Translations under genes and position numbers: made by a program
The notes under the pieces: generated by a model
Databases searched by the model: none
What the model was told of the DNA's origin: nothing
Seen by the model: the letters and a program-made list of their open reading frames with translations, nothing else
NCBI GenBank assembly: GCA_965228045.1
Contig: OZ245789.1
Span: 1,674,001-1,738,000 of the forward strand
Length of the DNA stretch: 64,000 bases
From: JANQEU01 sp965228045
GTDB taxonomy: Bacteria > Bacteroidota > Bacteroidia > Cytophagales > Cyclobacteriaceae
Reading direction: 5' to 3'
Shown: positions 43,818 to 52,673 of the stretch, in pieces
How the letters are laid out: every line of letters begins with the position of its first letter
How positions within the stretch are numbered: the first letter of the stretch is position 1

Positions 43818-46214
43818 ATGAAAGGAGCAATTCCGATCCTGATATTACTCATGTCTTTCACTTCCCTGGGGCAATCCTTTCTGGGTACCTCAGCGATGCG
43901 AAAGCCAAAAATTTATGAAAGACCGAGAGTAGCGGTACTTACAACCCCCTTCACTGAAGAGCCAGAACGGTCAAGTCAGTTATGGATTGTCTGGGCTGAT
44001 AGAATTGGCGTTAAGAGTTCAAACGGAAAATCTCTTGATTTTATGCAGAAGTTCTGGGTAGTAGGTGAGACAGCAAGAGATATTCATGTCGTGGAATATA
44101 ATCCTGCAAAGTACAATCGAGGGCTCAATGAATTCAGGGAAGAACCGGAAGACTATGGATGGGTCCCAAAAAGTATGATGCTTCTTTGGAGCGAAGGATT
44201 ACGAAGTGACAAGCAGGGCTTCCGTGTCAAAGCCATGACGGTAAGTACACCCGAGACAATCCTGGCTACAGGTATCGAAAAGCTTAATGAAGCCGGAAGA
44301 AAACTGGCATTTTATGACAGTCCTACGGCAACTAAAGTCAATGATAAGGATTCACCTCTGTTCAATATTTTTTACCTGTTTAAGGAATCTAATGGAAGAT
44401 ACCTGCTTGGAAGAAGAGACAACCTGGTCTCAGGGGAGGCCAAGGATTATGTGTATGGATGGGTCGACAAAAGCAGTGTGACTACCTGGGACCTAAGACA
44501 GGCTCTGGAGCCAAACTGGGAACCGGAAGCGGTAGCTGAAAGGAAATCCTCCAAAGTATTACCGGCTGCATTTCGTAGCCCGGAGGATGCACAAGCCTAT
44601 GCTCTTGGAACCATCACCAATTCCGAATCACTCTGGAGCCGAACCTATGAAAAGAGGGAAGAACCCCAATGGAAACGCTTTCCGATTTTCTCCAAAGAAG
44701 GTGATATCATCAAAACGGGCGTTATAAGTGGATTATTCAGCTCCAGCGGTGTCGAACAACGACAAACAAGCGCCGAAGAATATGCGGTTTATCAAAGGCT
44801 GTATAACAGACAACGGGAAAGAGCTCGGAATATCAACATCGTTTTTGCAATCGATGGTACTAAAAGTATGCGGGGTGAGATAGAGGCTACGCGTCGGGCT
44901 GTGTCAAGGAGTCTTGGAGAACTGACAGATTCCGAAAATAATTATCGAATCGGGATCGTGGTATATCGGGATTTTGAGGAAGATGAAGAGTATAGATTTG
45001 AAAGATATAGTCTCACGAATGACCGCAACCAGATACTAAGCGACATGGGTTTTATTTCAGAATACCATGATAAGGACAGGTCGACTTCAGAGGCACTTTT
45101 CACTGGTTTGTTCTATAGCGCAAGGATGTTTAATCAGCGTGAAAGTGAGTCAAATGTAATCATTCTGATAGGGGATGCTGGTGCAAATGAGACCAATCCA
45201 ATGGAGATCGAGAACTTTGAGAAATTAAAAAATCTGATGGGTGATTATTCAATCTCATTGTTTGCCATCCAGGCAAAGCATGGCACCCATGCCTCCTATG
45301 ATGATTTTATTTTCCAGGTAAGAGATTTGATATTGGAATCAGCGTCCAAGGCCATCCGATCAACCAATGCTGAATGGAGAGAGACAGGTCTGGTGGATTT
45401 TGATGAAAACATAGCGCTGGAGCAGGACCAAAGTTCCGAGATTTCAACCCTGTATAAGCTCAACGAGCAATCATCAAATATCAAAGGCGGTTTGCAGTAC
45501 GCGGAAACTGGTAAAGTAATCCAACCCAATCAGGTACAGCAGGAGATTGTCAAGTTGATTTCTGATTTGGATGAGTCAAATAATAATTTGCTCAATGCCA
45601 TGGAGGGCATTATGAACAGCGTGGTAGGACCAGGAGGTGCCGAAGGAGCAGAAGAAGTTTTGACTCCCCAAATGGCTGACTTCCTGAGTAAAGCAGGGTT
45701 TGACAATGCCATGATGAAGACATTGATGGAGAAAAAGTATCAGTTCCTTTTCGAGTCATATGTTCCTCTTAAAACCAATACACTCACACATCCACTCTTT
45801 AAGTATGTCCTTTTCCTGGATCAGGGAGAATTAGATGATCTTATTAATGATCTATCCGAGTTGGTGGAGCTTGATCTGACCGGTTATCAGAAGCGGCAGC
45901 AATTGAGTGACATATGGTTTGAGATATTGAGTCTGAATTATGGAGTGAAGGATATCAGTGAGATCCGGGATAAAAAAATATCAGAGCTCGTGGAGTTGAT
46001 AACAGGCTTGCCGGCGCAAACTGACTTGTTGTCTAAATACAGCTTTGAAGATTTAAGAGACCAGGTAAAAGTATCCAATCAGGATTTTAACGAAATATTA
46101 TACGCCATTAAGGACAAGCTGGATATGCTACGGCAGATCAATGGAAATCCGACTCACATGTTCATTTCCAATGATGCTTCATTTTACTGGATTCCCCAGG
46201 AGTTCTTTCCTTAA
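43818..46214 (+). CDS. secreted vWA-domain protein, TssR-like
   Basis: 798 residues with a signal peptide ending near SLGQS. The N-terminal half holds SH3-like segments of the form W-V-x-x-DR-x-G-V ... Y-G-W-V-x-K-S. A von Willebrand factor A domain spans about 338-530 with the MIDAS motif DGTKS (Asp346; DxTxS instead of the usual DxSxS) and IGDAGANE (about Asp453). A helical C-terminal region ends in FYWIPQEFFP. This layout resembles the TssR protein of Bacteroidota type VI secretion, though I recall that family from memory only. The periplasm is the likely location. The last base of its stop is the first base of the next start. Confidence 0.78.
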   Translation: MKGAIPILILLMSFTSLGQSFLGTSAMRKPKIYERPRVAVLTTPFTEEPERSSQLWIVWADRIGVKSSNGKSLDFMQKFWVVGETARDIHVVEYNPAKYNRGLNEFREEPEDYGWVPKSMMLLWSEGLRSDKQGFRVKAMTVSTPETILATGIEKLNEAGRKLAFYDSPTATKVNDKDSPLFNIFYLFKESNGRYLLGRRDNLVSGEAKDYVYGWVDKSSVTTWDLRQALEPNWEPEAVAERKSSKVLPAAFRSPEDAQAYALGTITNSESLWSRTYEKREEPQWKRFPIFSKEGDIIKTGVISGLFSSSGVEQRQTSAEEYAVYQRLYNRQRERARNINIVFAIDGTKSMRGEIEATRRAVSRSLGELTDSENNYRIGIVVYRDFEEDEEYRFERYSLTNDRNQILSDMGFISEYHDKDRSTSEALFTGLFYSARMFNQRESESNVIILIGDAGANETNPMEIENFEKLKNLMGDYSISLFAIQAKHGTHASYDDFIFQVRDLILESASKAIRSTNAEWRETGLVDFDENIALEQDQSSEISTLYKLNEQSSNIKGGLQYAETGKVIQPNQVQQEIVKLISDLDESNNNLLNAMEGIMNSVVGPGGAEGAEEVLTPQMADFLSKAGFDNAMMKTLMEKKYQFLFESYVPLKTNTLTHPLFKYVLFLDQGELDDLINDLSELVELDLTGYQKRQQLSDIWFEILSLNYGVKDISEIRDKKISELVELITGLPAQTDLLSKYSFEDLRDQVKVSNQDFNEILYAIKDKLDMLRQINGNPTHMFISNDASFYWIPQEFFP

Positions 46215-48118
46215 TGACAAAAACCGCAAAACGAAGTTTACTTGCATTTATACTTATTCTCGTCGTCCAGATAGCTGCTGGTCAGGCTCTTACGAAACCA
46301 TTCAAGTATCTAAGACCTGAGCCTGATACAGATGAAGCCGTTGATGACAGGAAAAGCCCTTATCTATGGAGTGTATTCATTGATAGAGAGGGTGTCACTG
46401 TGTATAAGGACAAAAATCTCCGAAATGATACTGATGTTCAGGTAGGATTTATGGATAGGTTCATCGTAGTGGATGAAACAGATGAATCATTGTTGCTTTT
46501 CACCGACCCTAACATTGACAGTACTCGTTTGTCAGATCAGGCTCAGGAGATCGGATGGGTGGATAAACGTAACCTTGTACTTTGGGATAGATTCATGTGG
46601 GGGACTGAATTCACCAAACTTATTGGCATTGGCTCCTGGGAAATGGTCAATGACGGATCCTCCCAGATCGAACCAAATACTTTTTCATTTGAACCGGATG
46701 ATGATTACCCTTATTATATTTTTAACATCGTCAAGTTTGACTCCGAAACTGGAGACATTCTGATATCACTAAGGACGTTTAATAGCCGAAGTCCTGAAAT
46801 GTTTTGCTGGGTAAGTTCGGATGATCTTCATCTGATGAATACCCGAAATGGCATCATACCTAATCGAATTCGGATCCAGGCGTCAGGTCTTGGGAAACCG
46901 ACCGTTTACGAAACGATTGAAGGTTTACAATCCGAGGATATCAATGAGATCGCAATTGTTGTAGATTCAGTTAGATCAGAAGAGGGTTATATTCCAAGTA
47001 CAGGCATTGTTCGATATGGTATAAACCATGTGAAGTGGGTGGATGATGGTAAATGGAGCGAGGGGTTTTTAGAACTTGAACCAGCAGATGATCAGGTTTC
47101 TTTTCTTCATGGAATACTCCTGAACCGACAAGAGTTCAGCAAGATCAAGAGGTCTATTGATATTTTGGCGGAAAGTGAGTCAAAAGACGACATGGTGGCC
47201 AGATGGAAAAGACTCTTTACCTACTACAATGTGACATTGTATGAGGACCTGGATCAATATGCATTATTCGAGGAGTTGGTTCAGATTAAGTTTTTTCATG
47301 AACGAAATGACGTAGGAACCAGCTTTAAGGATTTACCTTTTATTACCGGGGACGAATTCCTTGAACTGAGGCAGGCATTTCAGGAAGATAAATTACGGTT
47401 GGATCTGGTTGAAAGTGATACGGATTATCCGTTCAACTTTGCGCCCCTTGATTATCCGCACTATTGGATTCCGCTGGAGTTTCTTCCTTTGGAGGCGTTA
47501 TCGGTTAAGTTTTCAAGAATAGAGGCCCTGGATGAGGTGCTTCCTGAAGATAAGTGGACCTATAATGAGCGTGAAGTTCAATATGAAAGTTTTGATTTCT
47601 TTTACATAGAGAATAGTCATGATTACGAATCAAGTTTTGAGCTGAAAGATCAGGCGATCAAAACATTTTACCGTAGAGCTGCCCGCATTAGAGAAAGTGA
47701 CCCAAGAAGAGGCTCTATGGTTTTTCTTAGCAATACCCAGCAACCAATTGTAGGAAGCGGGGAGACTTTCACGGAAAATGTAGCCGGTATGATGAGGGAG
47801 GGTGTGACTTCCAGACCCAACCGGCATATTGATAAAAAACTGATCAGAAGTCACCTTTACGCCAGAAATATTACCGATGTAGAAACTTTGAGATTTCATT
47901 TCTTTGTGGGTAATTCATTTTACTCTGAAGCTCAGAGAACCAACCGCTGGCTGATGAAAGAATTGGTCAATGAGTTGCATGTAGAAATGAATGCCGACAA
48001 AACTGAAGTTATTCTCTATTCATTGGTTAATATTGAGGATCAGAGTGCATTTACTAGAGAAATCAATGCTATTTTGTCCCCGGAAATAACTTATAGAGTC
48101 TCAGTCATCAAACCATAA
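46214..48118 (+). CDS. vWA-less relative of the TssR-like protein
   Basis: 634 residues with a signal peptide ending near AAGQA. The N-terminal SH3-like region (LWSVFIDREGVTVYKD, EIGWVDKRNLVLW) corresponds to that of the upstream vWA protein, and HYWIPLEFLP near residue 420 matches the extreme C-terminus of that protein. The vWA domain is absent, and about 200 extra residues follow, including SMVFLSNTQQP and a final alpha/beta segment with FFVGNSFYSE. It looks like a paralogue with the vWA module lost or never gained. It overlaps the upstream stop by one base and precedes the ABC ATPase by 8 bases. Confidence 0.75.
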   Translation: MTKTAKRSLLAFILILVVQIAAGQALTKPFKYLRPEPDTDEAVDDRKSPYLWSVFIDREGVTVYKDKNLRNDTDVQVGFMDRFIVVDETDESLLLFTDPNIDSTRLSDQAQEIGWVDKRNLVLWDRFMWGTEFTKLIGIGSWEMVNDGSSQIEPNTFSFEPDDDYPYYIFNIVKFDSETGDILISLRTFNSRSPEMFCWVSSDDLHLMNTRNGIIPNRIRIQASGLGKPTVYETIEGLQSEDINEIAIVVDSVRSEEGYIPSTGIVRYGINHVKWVDDGKWSEGFLELEPADDQVSFLHGILLNRQEFSKIKRSIDILAESESKDDMVARWKRLFTYYNVTLYEDLDQYALFEELVQIKFFHERNDVGTSFKDLPFITGDEFLELRQAFQEDKLRLDLVESDTDYPFNFAPLDYPHYWIPLEFLPLEALSVKFSRIEALDEVLPEDKWTYNEREVQYESFDFFYIENSHDYESSFELKDQAIKTFYRRAARIRESDPRRGSMVFLSNTQQPIVGSGETFTENVAGMMREGVTSRPNRHIDKKLIRSHLYARNITDVETLRFHFFVGNSFYSEAQRTNRWLMKELVNELHVEMNADKTEVILYSLVNIEDQSAFTREINAILSPEITYRVSVIKP

Positions 48119-48126
48119 TTTAAACT

Positions 48127-48939
48127 ATGCATGCATTTGAAATTAAGGATCTGGAATGCGCTTATGCCGATGGAAATACGGTATTGCATGTTCCTGAACT
48201 TGAGATTTCATTTGGTAAGGTTGTGGTCTTCCTTGGCCCCTCAGGAGTTGGCAAGAGTACCTTGCTGGAAACGCTGGGTTTGATGAACAATACGATTAAG
48301 AAAGGAAAGATCAATTTTGTTCATGAAGAAATGGATTTCCAGGGGCTTTGGAGCAATGGCAAGTCAACCATTCCGGAAGTAAGAAGTGAGCATATGAGCT
48401 TCGTTTTCCAGGAAAATAATCTACTCGATAATCTTTCGGCAATAGAAAACGCCATGATCCCGTTGCTGATTCAGGGGACGCCAGCGGAAGAAGCCCGCAA
48501 GATCATCAGGGACTGGTGCCAAAATCTGGACCTCTCATTCATTACAGATGATACAAGGGTATCAGAGCTCTCAGTCGGTCAGAAACAAAGATTGTCCTTC
48601 ATCAGAGCCGCTGCACCGAGATTTACGGTTTTGTTTGGGGATGAGCCCACAGGAAATCTTGACGAAAGAAATGGTGATGTTCTCATGGAAGCTTTGAGAG
48701 CCAAAATTCAAAATTCTGACAAGACGATGCTCTCCATCATAGTGTCTCATGACATTGACCTTGCTTTAAAATATGGAGATGAGATCATCGTGCTAACAAA
48801 AAATGCGGATAGACAAGGAATTATAAGCAAAAACAATATTTTTAGTAAACGTCCTGAAGAGGAAGGTGGAAAATGGGCGACGACCGAAATTGAATTTAGT
48901 CTGAAGGAAATTAGAAATCATATAGCCAGTCTTTTGTAA
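48127..48939 (+). CDS. ABC transporter ATP-binding protein (LolD/MacB/FtsE-like)
   Basis: 270 residues. Walker A GPSGVGKST (residues 37-45), Q-loop FVFQENNLL, signature LSVGQKQRLSF (Val in place of the usual first Gly of LSGGQ), Walker B VLFGDEPTGNLDE and the H-loop VSHDIDLA are all present, so it should hydrolyse ATP. The type pairs with FtsX-fold permeases that transmit force across the membrane rather than carry small solutes. It ends one base before its permease. TagT of the Pseudomonas type VI regulatory cassette belongs to this same ATPase class. Confidence 0.93.
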   Translation: MHAFEIKDLECAYADGNTVLHVPELEISFGKVVVFLGPSGVGKSTLLETLGLMNNTIKKGKINFVHEEMDFQGLWSNGKSTIPEVRSEHMSFVFQENNLLDNLSAIENAMIPLLIQGTPAEEARKIIRDWCQNLDLSFITDDTRVSELSVGQKQRLSFIRAAAPRFTVLFGDEPTGNLDERNGDVLMEALRAKIQNSDKTMLSIIVSHDIDLALKYGDEIIVLTKNADRQGIISKNNIFSKRPEEEGGKWATTEIEFSLKEIRNHIASLL

Positions 48940-48940
48940 A

Positions 48941-50431
48941 ATGTCTATCGCCAACCAAAATTTCACGCCACTATTTCAGAAGGGAGAGAAGATAGAGATT
49001 TATGGAGCTCGTAACTTCAATTTTTACGTGCTTATTCTGATTCTGATGTTCACTTTCTGTTCTATTGGAGGCGCAAATCTTGCGCTAAGTGACCTTGGGG
49101 ACAAAATGAACGACCCTTTCGTAAATCTGCTCAGCGTGGATGTTCCTCTGAGTAAGCGAGATATAGTAGAGGATCTAAAACGCCAGCTGAATGACGATAG
49201 CGTAAAGCAGGCGTACAAGTTTGAGAGTGTGACCAATTATGTCGAATTCGCTTTGGCTTTTCAGGGGCCGGAGACGTCCAAGTGGGTGAAGGGTCGCTCT
49301 ATTGACTTAAATAATCCTGTATTGGCCAGACTCCTTGAAGAAGATAATTTAATTGCCGGCTCAGGTTTCAAAATGGAGAATGAGATCGGACTGATCATTT
49401 CAGTTCGGCTATTGGAAGAACTAGGCTATGAAGGGTATCCTTCTCACATTGACATGCGCTTCAATGAATTGAGAGTACCGATTCCTATCAGAGCCATTGT
49501 GCGTGAACTTCCGGAACTTAACTATTTTGTGGCATCACCTTATTTTTTCTTTCAAAGAACACAATTGGGTGGAACGGCTTTTATGGTTCGGACCAATACA
49601 AAGCTCGGTTTGTTCTTACCGGACCCTGAAAGAGCCAGAGATTTTACCAGCGAGCTTGAGAATTTCTTTTCAGAAAACTCAAAATACAGAGGGTGGGACG
49701 CTGAGGTACTTTTTAGAAACAACATTGAATCGCACCTCCCCGGAACAGAATATACGATTGAATTCTTTGGATATCGGGCCGAGGAATCGACCGATTATAA
49801 TCAGCTTATAAGGGATTTGAAAGAGGCAATACCCGAATATGACTTCATTAGATACTATGATTACGACTTCAATAATTATCCCAGTAATTTCAGAATAGAT
49901 ACAGATAAGATCGCAATCAATTTTACTGAACTTGATAGAGTCAGAGACTTCCAGGAATTCCTTTTCAATGCTTATCAGATAGAAGTGGACATTGCTAAAG
50001 TTCGGGACAAAGAGAATTTCTCTTTTGTCAAACTATTGACGGAAGTCATCTCGATGCTTTTGATCGTTTTTGCGATAGTCAGTATCTGTTTCTATCTATA
50101 TAACCTGCTCAAATCACATCTGCAGAAGATCAGACCAAATTTGGGTACGTTCATGGCTTTTGGATTGGATCAGAAACATCTTTTTAACCTTTACAAAAAC
50201 TTATTGTTAAGGTTTCTTTTTGAAGCGACTCTTTTTTCCCTGATCGGCGCATTCGTTCTGCTGTTTGTGGTCAGTATGCTGCTGGGTATGGTGGATAACT
50301 ACCTGGCATTGTTTGATTGGAAACTATTGGCAACCCTGATCATTTTATTTACTGCCTTCTATACCATTTTCAAGAATGTAATTGAAACGATCCTGGAAAA
50401 GACTCCCGGTGATCTGATTTATGACAGGTAA
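48941..50431 (+). CDS. FtsX/MacB-type ABC permease
   Basis: 496 residues. One membrane helix near the N-terminus (about 26-50) is followed by a large periplasmic domain of some 310 residues and three C-terminal helices (about 365-390, 420-450 and 462-482), the topology of FtsX/LolE-type mechanotransmission permeases. The periplasmic region is not recognised. It is the last gene of the plus-strand run and is followed after 29 bases by a strong hairpin terminator. TagS, partner of TagT in type VI regulation, shares this topology. Confidence 0.85.
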   Translation: MSIANQNFTPLFQKGEKIEIYGARNFNFYVLILILMFTFCSIGGANLALSDLGDKMNDPFVNLLSVDVPLSKRDIVEDLKRQLNDDSVKQAYKFESVTNYVEFALAFQGPETSKWVKGRSIDLNNPVLARLLEEDNLIAGSGFKMENEIGLIISVRLLEELGYEGYPSHIDMRFNELRVPIPIRAIVRELPELNYFVASPYFFFQRTQLGGTAFMVRTNTKLGLFLPDPERARDFTSELENFFSENSKYRGWDAEVLFRNNIESHLPGTEYTIEFFGYRAEESTDYNQLIRDLKEAIPEYDFIRYYDYDFNNYPSNFRIDTDKIAINFTELDRVRDFQEFLFNAYQIEVDIAKVRDKENFSFVKLLTEVISMLLIVFAIVSICFYLYNLLKSHLQKIRPNLGTFMAFGLDQKHLFNLYKNLLLRFLFEATLFSLIGAFVLLFVVSMLLGMVDNYLALFDWKLLATLIILFTAFYTIFKNVIETILEKTPGDLIYDR

Positions 50432-50460
50432 ATGAATTTCAAATTTGTGTAAAGACAATA

Positions 50461-50490
50461 AAAAAGGTCTTCCCGTCGGGAAGACCTTTT
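50461..50490. terminator. bidirectional terminator between the large operon and groEL
   Basis: GGTCTTCCC (50466-50474) and GGGAAGACC (50478-50486) form a 9-bp stem with a 3-base loop, flanked by A-runs on the left and T-runs on the right, so it can stop transcription from both sides. It separates the convergent permease and groEL genes. Confidence 0.93.
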
Positions 50491-50512
50491 CTGTTTATGA
50501 ACTCTTATGATC

Positions 50513-52150
50513 TTACATCATACCGCCCATTCCACCTGGCATTCCTCCGCCACCTGGCATAGCAGGAGCTTCAGGCTCAGGGTGATCGGCTACCACAGCT
50601 TCAGTAGTAAGCAGAAGTCCTGCAATTGAAGCCGCATTTTCCAATGCAAGTCGTGTTACTTTAGTTGGATCGATAATTCCAGCCTTGAACATGTTAACAT
50701 ACTCATCAGCACCGGCGTTGTAACCGTAATCATCTTTTCCTTCTTTCACAGCATTTACAACTACAGAAGCCTCACCACCAGCGTTTTCCACGATGGTTCT
50801 AAGTGGAGACTCAAGAGCAGCTTTCACAATGCTAACTCCAGTGTTTTGATCAGCATTTTCCAGGTTAAGTTTATCCAACGCTTTAGCAGCACGGATTAAC
50901 GCAACCCCACCACCTGCTACAATTCCTTCCTGAACAGCAGCTCTTGTAGCGTGCAATGCATCGTCAACCAGGTCTTTTTTCTCTTTCATTTCCACTTCAG
51001 TGGCCGCTCCAATGTATAGGATTGCTACACCGCCGGAAAGCTTCGCAAGTCGCTCCTGAAGCTTTTCTTTATCGTAGTCAGAAGTAGTGTTTTCAATTTG
51101 CTGTTTGATTTGATTTACTCTCGCCTCGATGTCAGCTTTCTTTCCTGCACCGTTTACGATAGTGGTATTATCCTTGTCAATGTTGATTTTTTCAGCAGTT
51201 CCAAGATAATCCAATGTGGCATTTTCCAGCTTATAACCTCTCTCTTCAGAAATCACGGTACCGCCTGTCAGGATAGCAATATCCTCAAGCATGGCTTTCC
51301 TTCTGTCACCAAAACCAGGAGCTTTCACCGCAGCAATTTTCAGAGAACCTCTGATTTTATTCACCACAAGTGTAGCAAGAGCTTCACCTTCTACGTCTTC
51401 GGAGATGATCAACAATGGTTTGCCGGTCTGAGCTGTAGCTTCCAAAACTGGGAGCAGTTCCTTCATGTTAGAGATCTTCTTATCGTAGATCAAAATGTAA
51501 GGATTCTCAAGCTCAGCCTCCATTTTATCTGTGTTTGTCACAAAATATGGAGAAAGGTAACCACGATCAAACTGCATACCTTCCACAGTTTTCACCTCAG
51601 TTTCAGTTCCTTTTGCTTCTTCAACAGTAATGACGCCGTCTTTTCCAACTTTGTCCATCGCTTTCGCGATCATTGATCCCACTTCCTTGTTACTGTTGGC
51701 AGAAACTGTAGCTACCTGCTCGATTTCATCTCCTGTAGAGATTTCTTTCGACTGAGATCGAAGGTTTTCCACGACTTTGGCAACCGCCTTGTCAATACCC
51801 CTTCTTACATCCATTGGGTTTGCACCAGCGGCAACGTTCTTAATACCATGGCTGTAGATGGATTGAGCCAAAACAGTAGCAGTGGTGGTTCCGTCACCTG
51901 CATCATCTGCAGTCTTGGACGCTACTTCTTTCAGAAGTTGAGCACCCATGTTTTCGATAGGTTCCTCAAGCTCGATTTCTTTAGCTACGGAAACACCGTC
52001 TTTTGTAACAGAAGGAGCACCGAATTTTTTATCCAGGATCACGTTACGTCCTTTAGGACCCAAAGTAACCTTAACAGCGTTAGCCAGTGTGTCTACACCC
52101 TTTTTCAGGCTATTACGTGCTGTGGTATCGAAAAATATATCTTTAGCCAT
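50513..52150 (-). CDS. groEL: chaperonin GroEL (60 kDa)
   Basis: 545 residues, the standard length. It forms the 14-mer that folds proteins in an ATP-driven chamber in the cytoplasm. LGPKGRNVILDKKFG, DGVSVAKEIEL, GDGTTTATVLAQSI (ATP site) and the C-terminal Gly-Met-rich tail (GGMPGGMGGMM) are present. It follows groES by 39 bases and both end at the shared terminator at 50461-50490. Confidence 0.98.
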   Translation of the reverse strand: MAKDIFFDTTARNSLKKGVDTLANAVKVTLGPKGRNVILDKKFGAPSVTKDGVSVAKEIELEEPIENMGAQLLKEVASKTADDAGDGTTTATVLAQSIYSHGIKNVAAGANPMDVRRGIDKAVAKVVENLRSQSKEISTGDEIEQVATVSANSNKEVGSMIAKAMDKVGKDGVITVEEAKGTETEVKTVEGMQFDRGYLSPYFVTNTDKMEAELENPYILIYDKKISNMKELLPVLEATAQTGKPLLIISEDVEGEALATLVVNKIRGSLKIAAVKAPGFGDRRKAMLEDIAILTGGTVISEERGYKLENATLDYLGTAEKINIDKDNTTIVNGAGKKADIEARVNQIKQQIENTTSDYDKEKLQERLAKLSGGVAILYIGAATEVEMKEKKDLVDDALHATRAAVQEGIVAGGGVALIRAAKALDKLNLENADQNTGVSIVKAALESPLRTIVENAGGEASVVVNAVKEGKDDYGYNAGADEYVNMFKAGIIDPTKVTRLALENAASIAGLLLTTEAVVADHPEPEAPAMPGGGGMPGGMGGMM

Positions 52151-52189
52151 AATTAGTTTTAGATTTTAGTTTTAGTTCGACTGATTTTC

Positions 52190-52468
52190 TTAAACAATTC
52201 CGTAGATATCGGATTCTTTCATGATGAGGTACTCCGTACCATCAATAGAAACTTCTGTACCTGAGTACTTACCGTAAAGCACAGTGTCACCGACTTTCAC
52301 ATTTAAAGGCTCATCCTTTTTGCCGGTTCCAACTGCAACAACTGATCCTCTTTGAGGTTTTTCTTTTGCTGTATCCGGAATGATGATGCCGGATGCAGTT
52401 TTCTCTTCAGCCGCAGCAGGTTCTACCAGAACTCTGTCAGCTAATGGTTTGAAGTTAACTTTTGACAT
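52190..52468 (-). CDS. groES: co-chaperonin GroES (10 kDa)
   Basis: 92 residues with ADRVLVEP at the start, the mobile-loop segment EKTASGIIIPDTAKEKPQRG that docks on GroEL, and YGKYSGTEV. It is the lid of the GroEL chamber. No CIRCE element (the HrcA operator) is visible upstream; instead an imperfect 31-base palindrome lies 80-110 bases ahead of the start codon. Confidence 0.97.
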   Translation of the reverse strand: MSKVNFKPLADRVLVEPAAAEEKTASGIIIPDTAKEKPQRGSVVAVGTGKKDEPLNVKVGDTVLYGKYSGTEVSIDGTEYLIMKESDIYGIV

Positions 52469-52547
52469 ATTTCTTTTAAATTTTTATTTGAGGTTGTTAT
52501 CCAAAAATTCTAAATGGTCTATCATCATATCTTATGCCAAAATAGAA

Positions 52548-52578
52548 TTGTCAGAGAACCTGACAGGTTTCCTGACAA
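52548..52578. promoter_or_regulatory. 31-base near-perfect palindrome upstream of groES
   Basis: The outer arms TTGTCAG and CTGACAA and inner arms GAACCTG and CAGGTTT are symmetric about base 52563. Comparing the sequence with its reverse complement, only two base pairs and the central base fail to match. It sits in the divergent gap between groES (-) and the orphan gene at 52674 (+), so it may be an operator for either or a hairpin in the groES leader. Confidence 0.55.
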
Positions 52579-52673
52579 AATTTCAGTACCGACAGGGGCA
52601 GATATACATAAATCATATTTTGTTATTTTTAATACATGGTTAATTTTAATAAGGTTAAACAACTAAATAGTTT

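Noticed and set aside
17717..50431. Complete type VI secretion system
   Set aside because: No TssB/C sheath, Hcp, VgrG, TssK, TssE-G or ClpV is encoded here; only accessory-like parts are present.
51098..51676. 192-codon plus-strand frame opposite groEL
   Set aside because: It lies entirely within the strongly conserved groEL frame and resembles no protein.
52190..52560. CIRCE operator upstream of groES
   Set aside because: The TTAGCACTC-N9-GAGTGCTAA sequence is not present.
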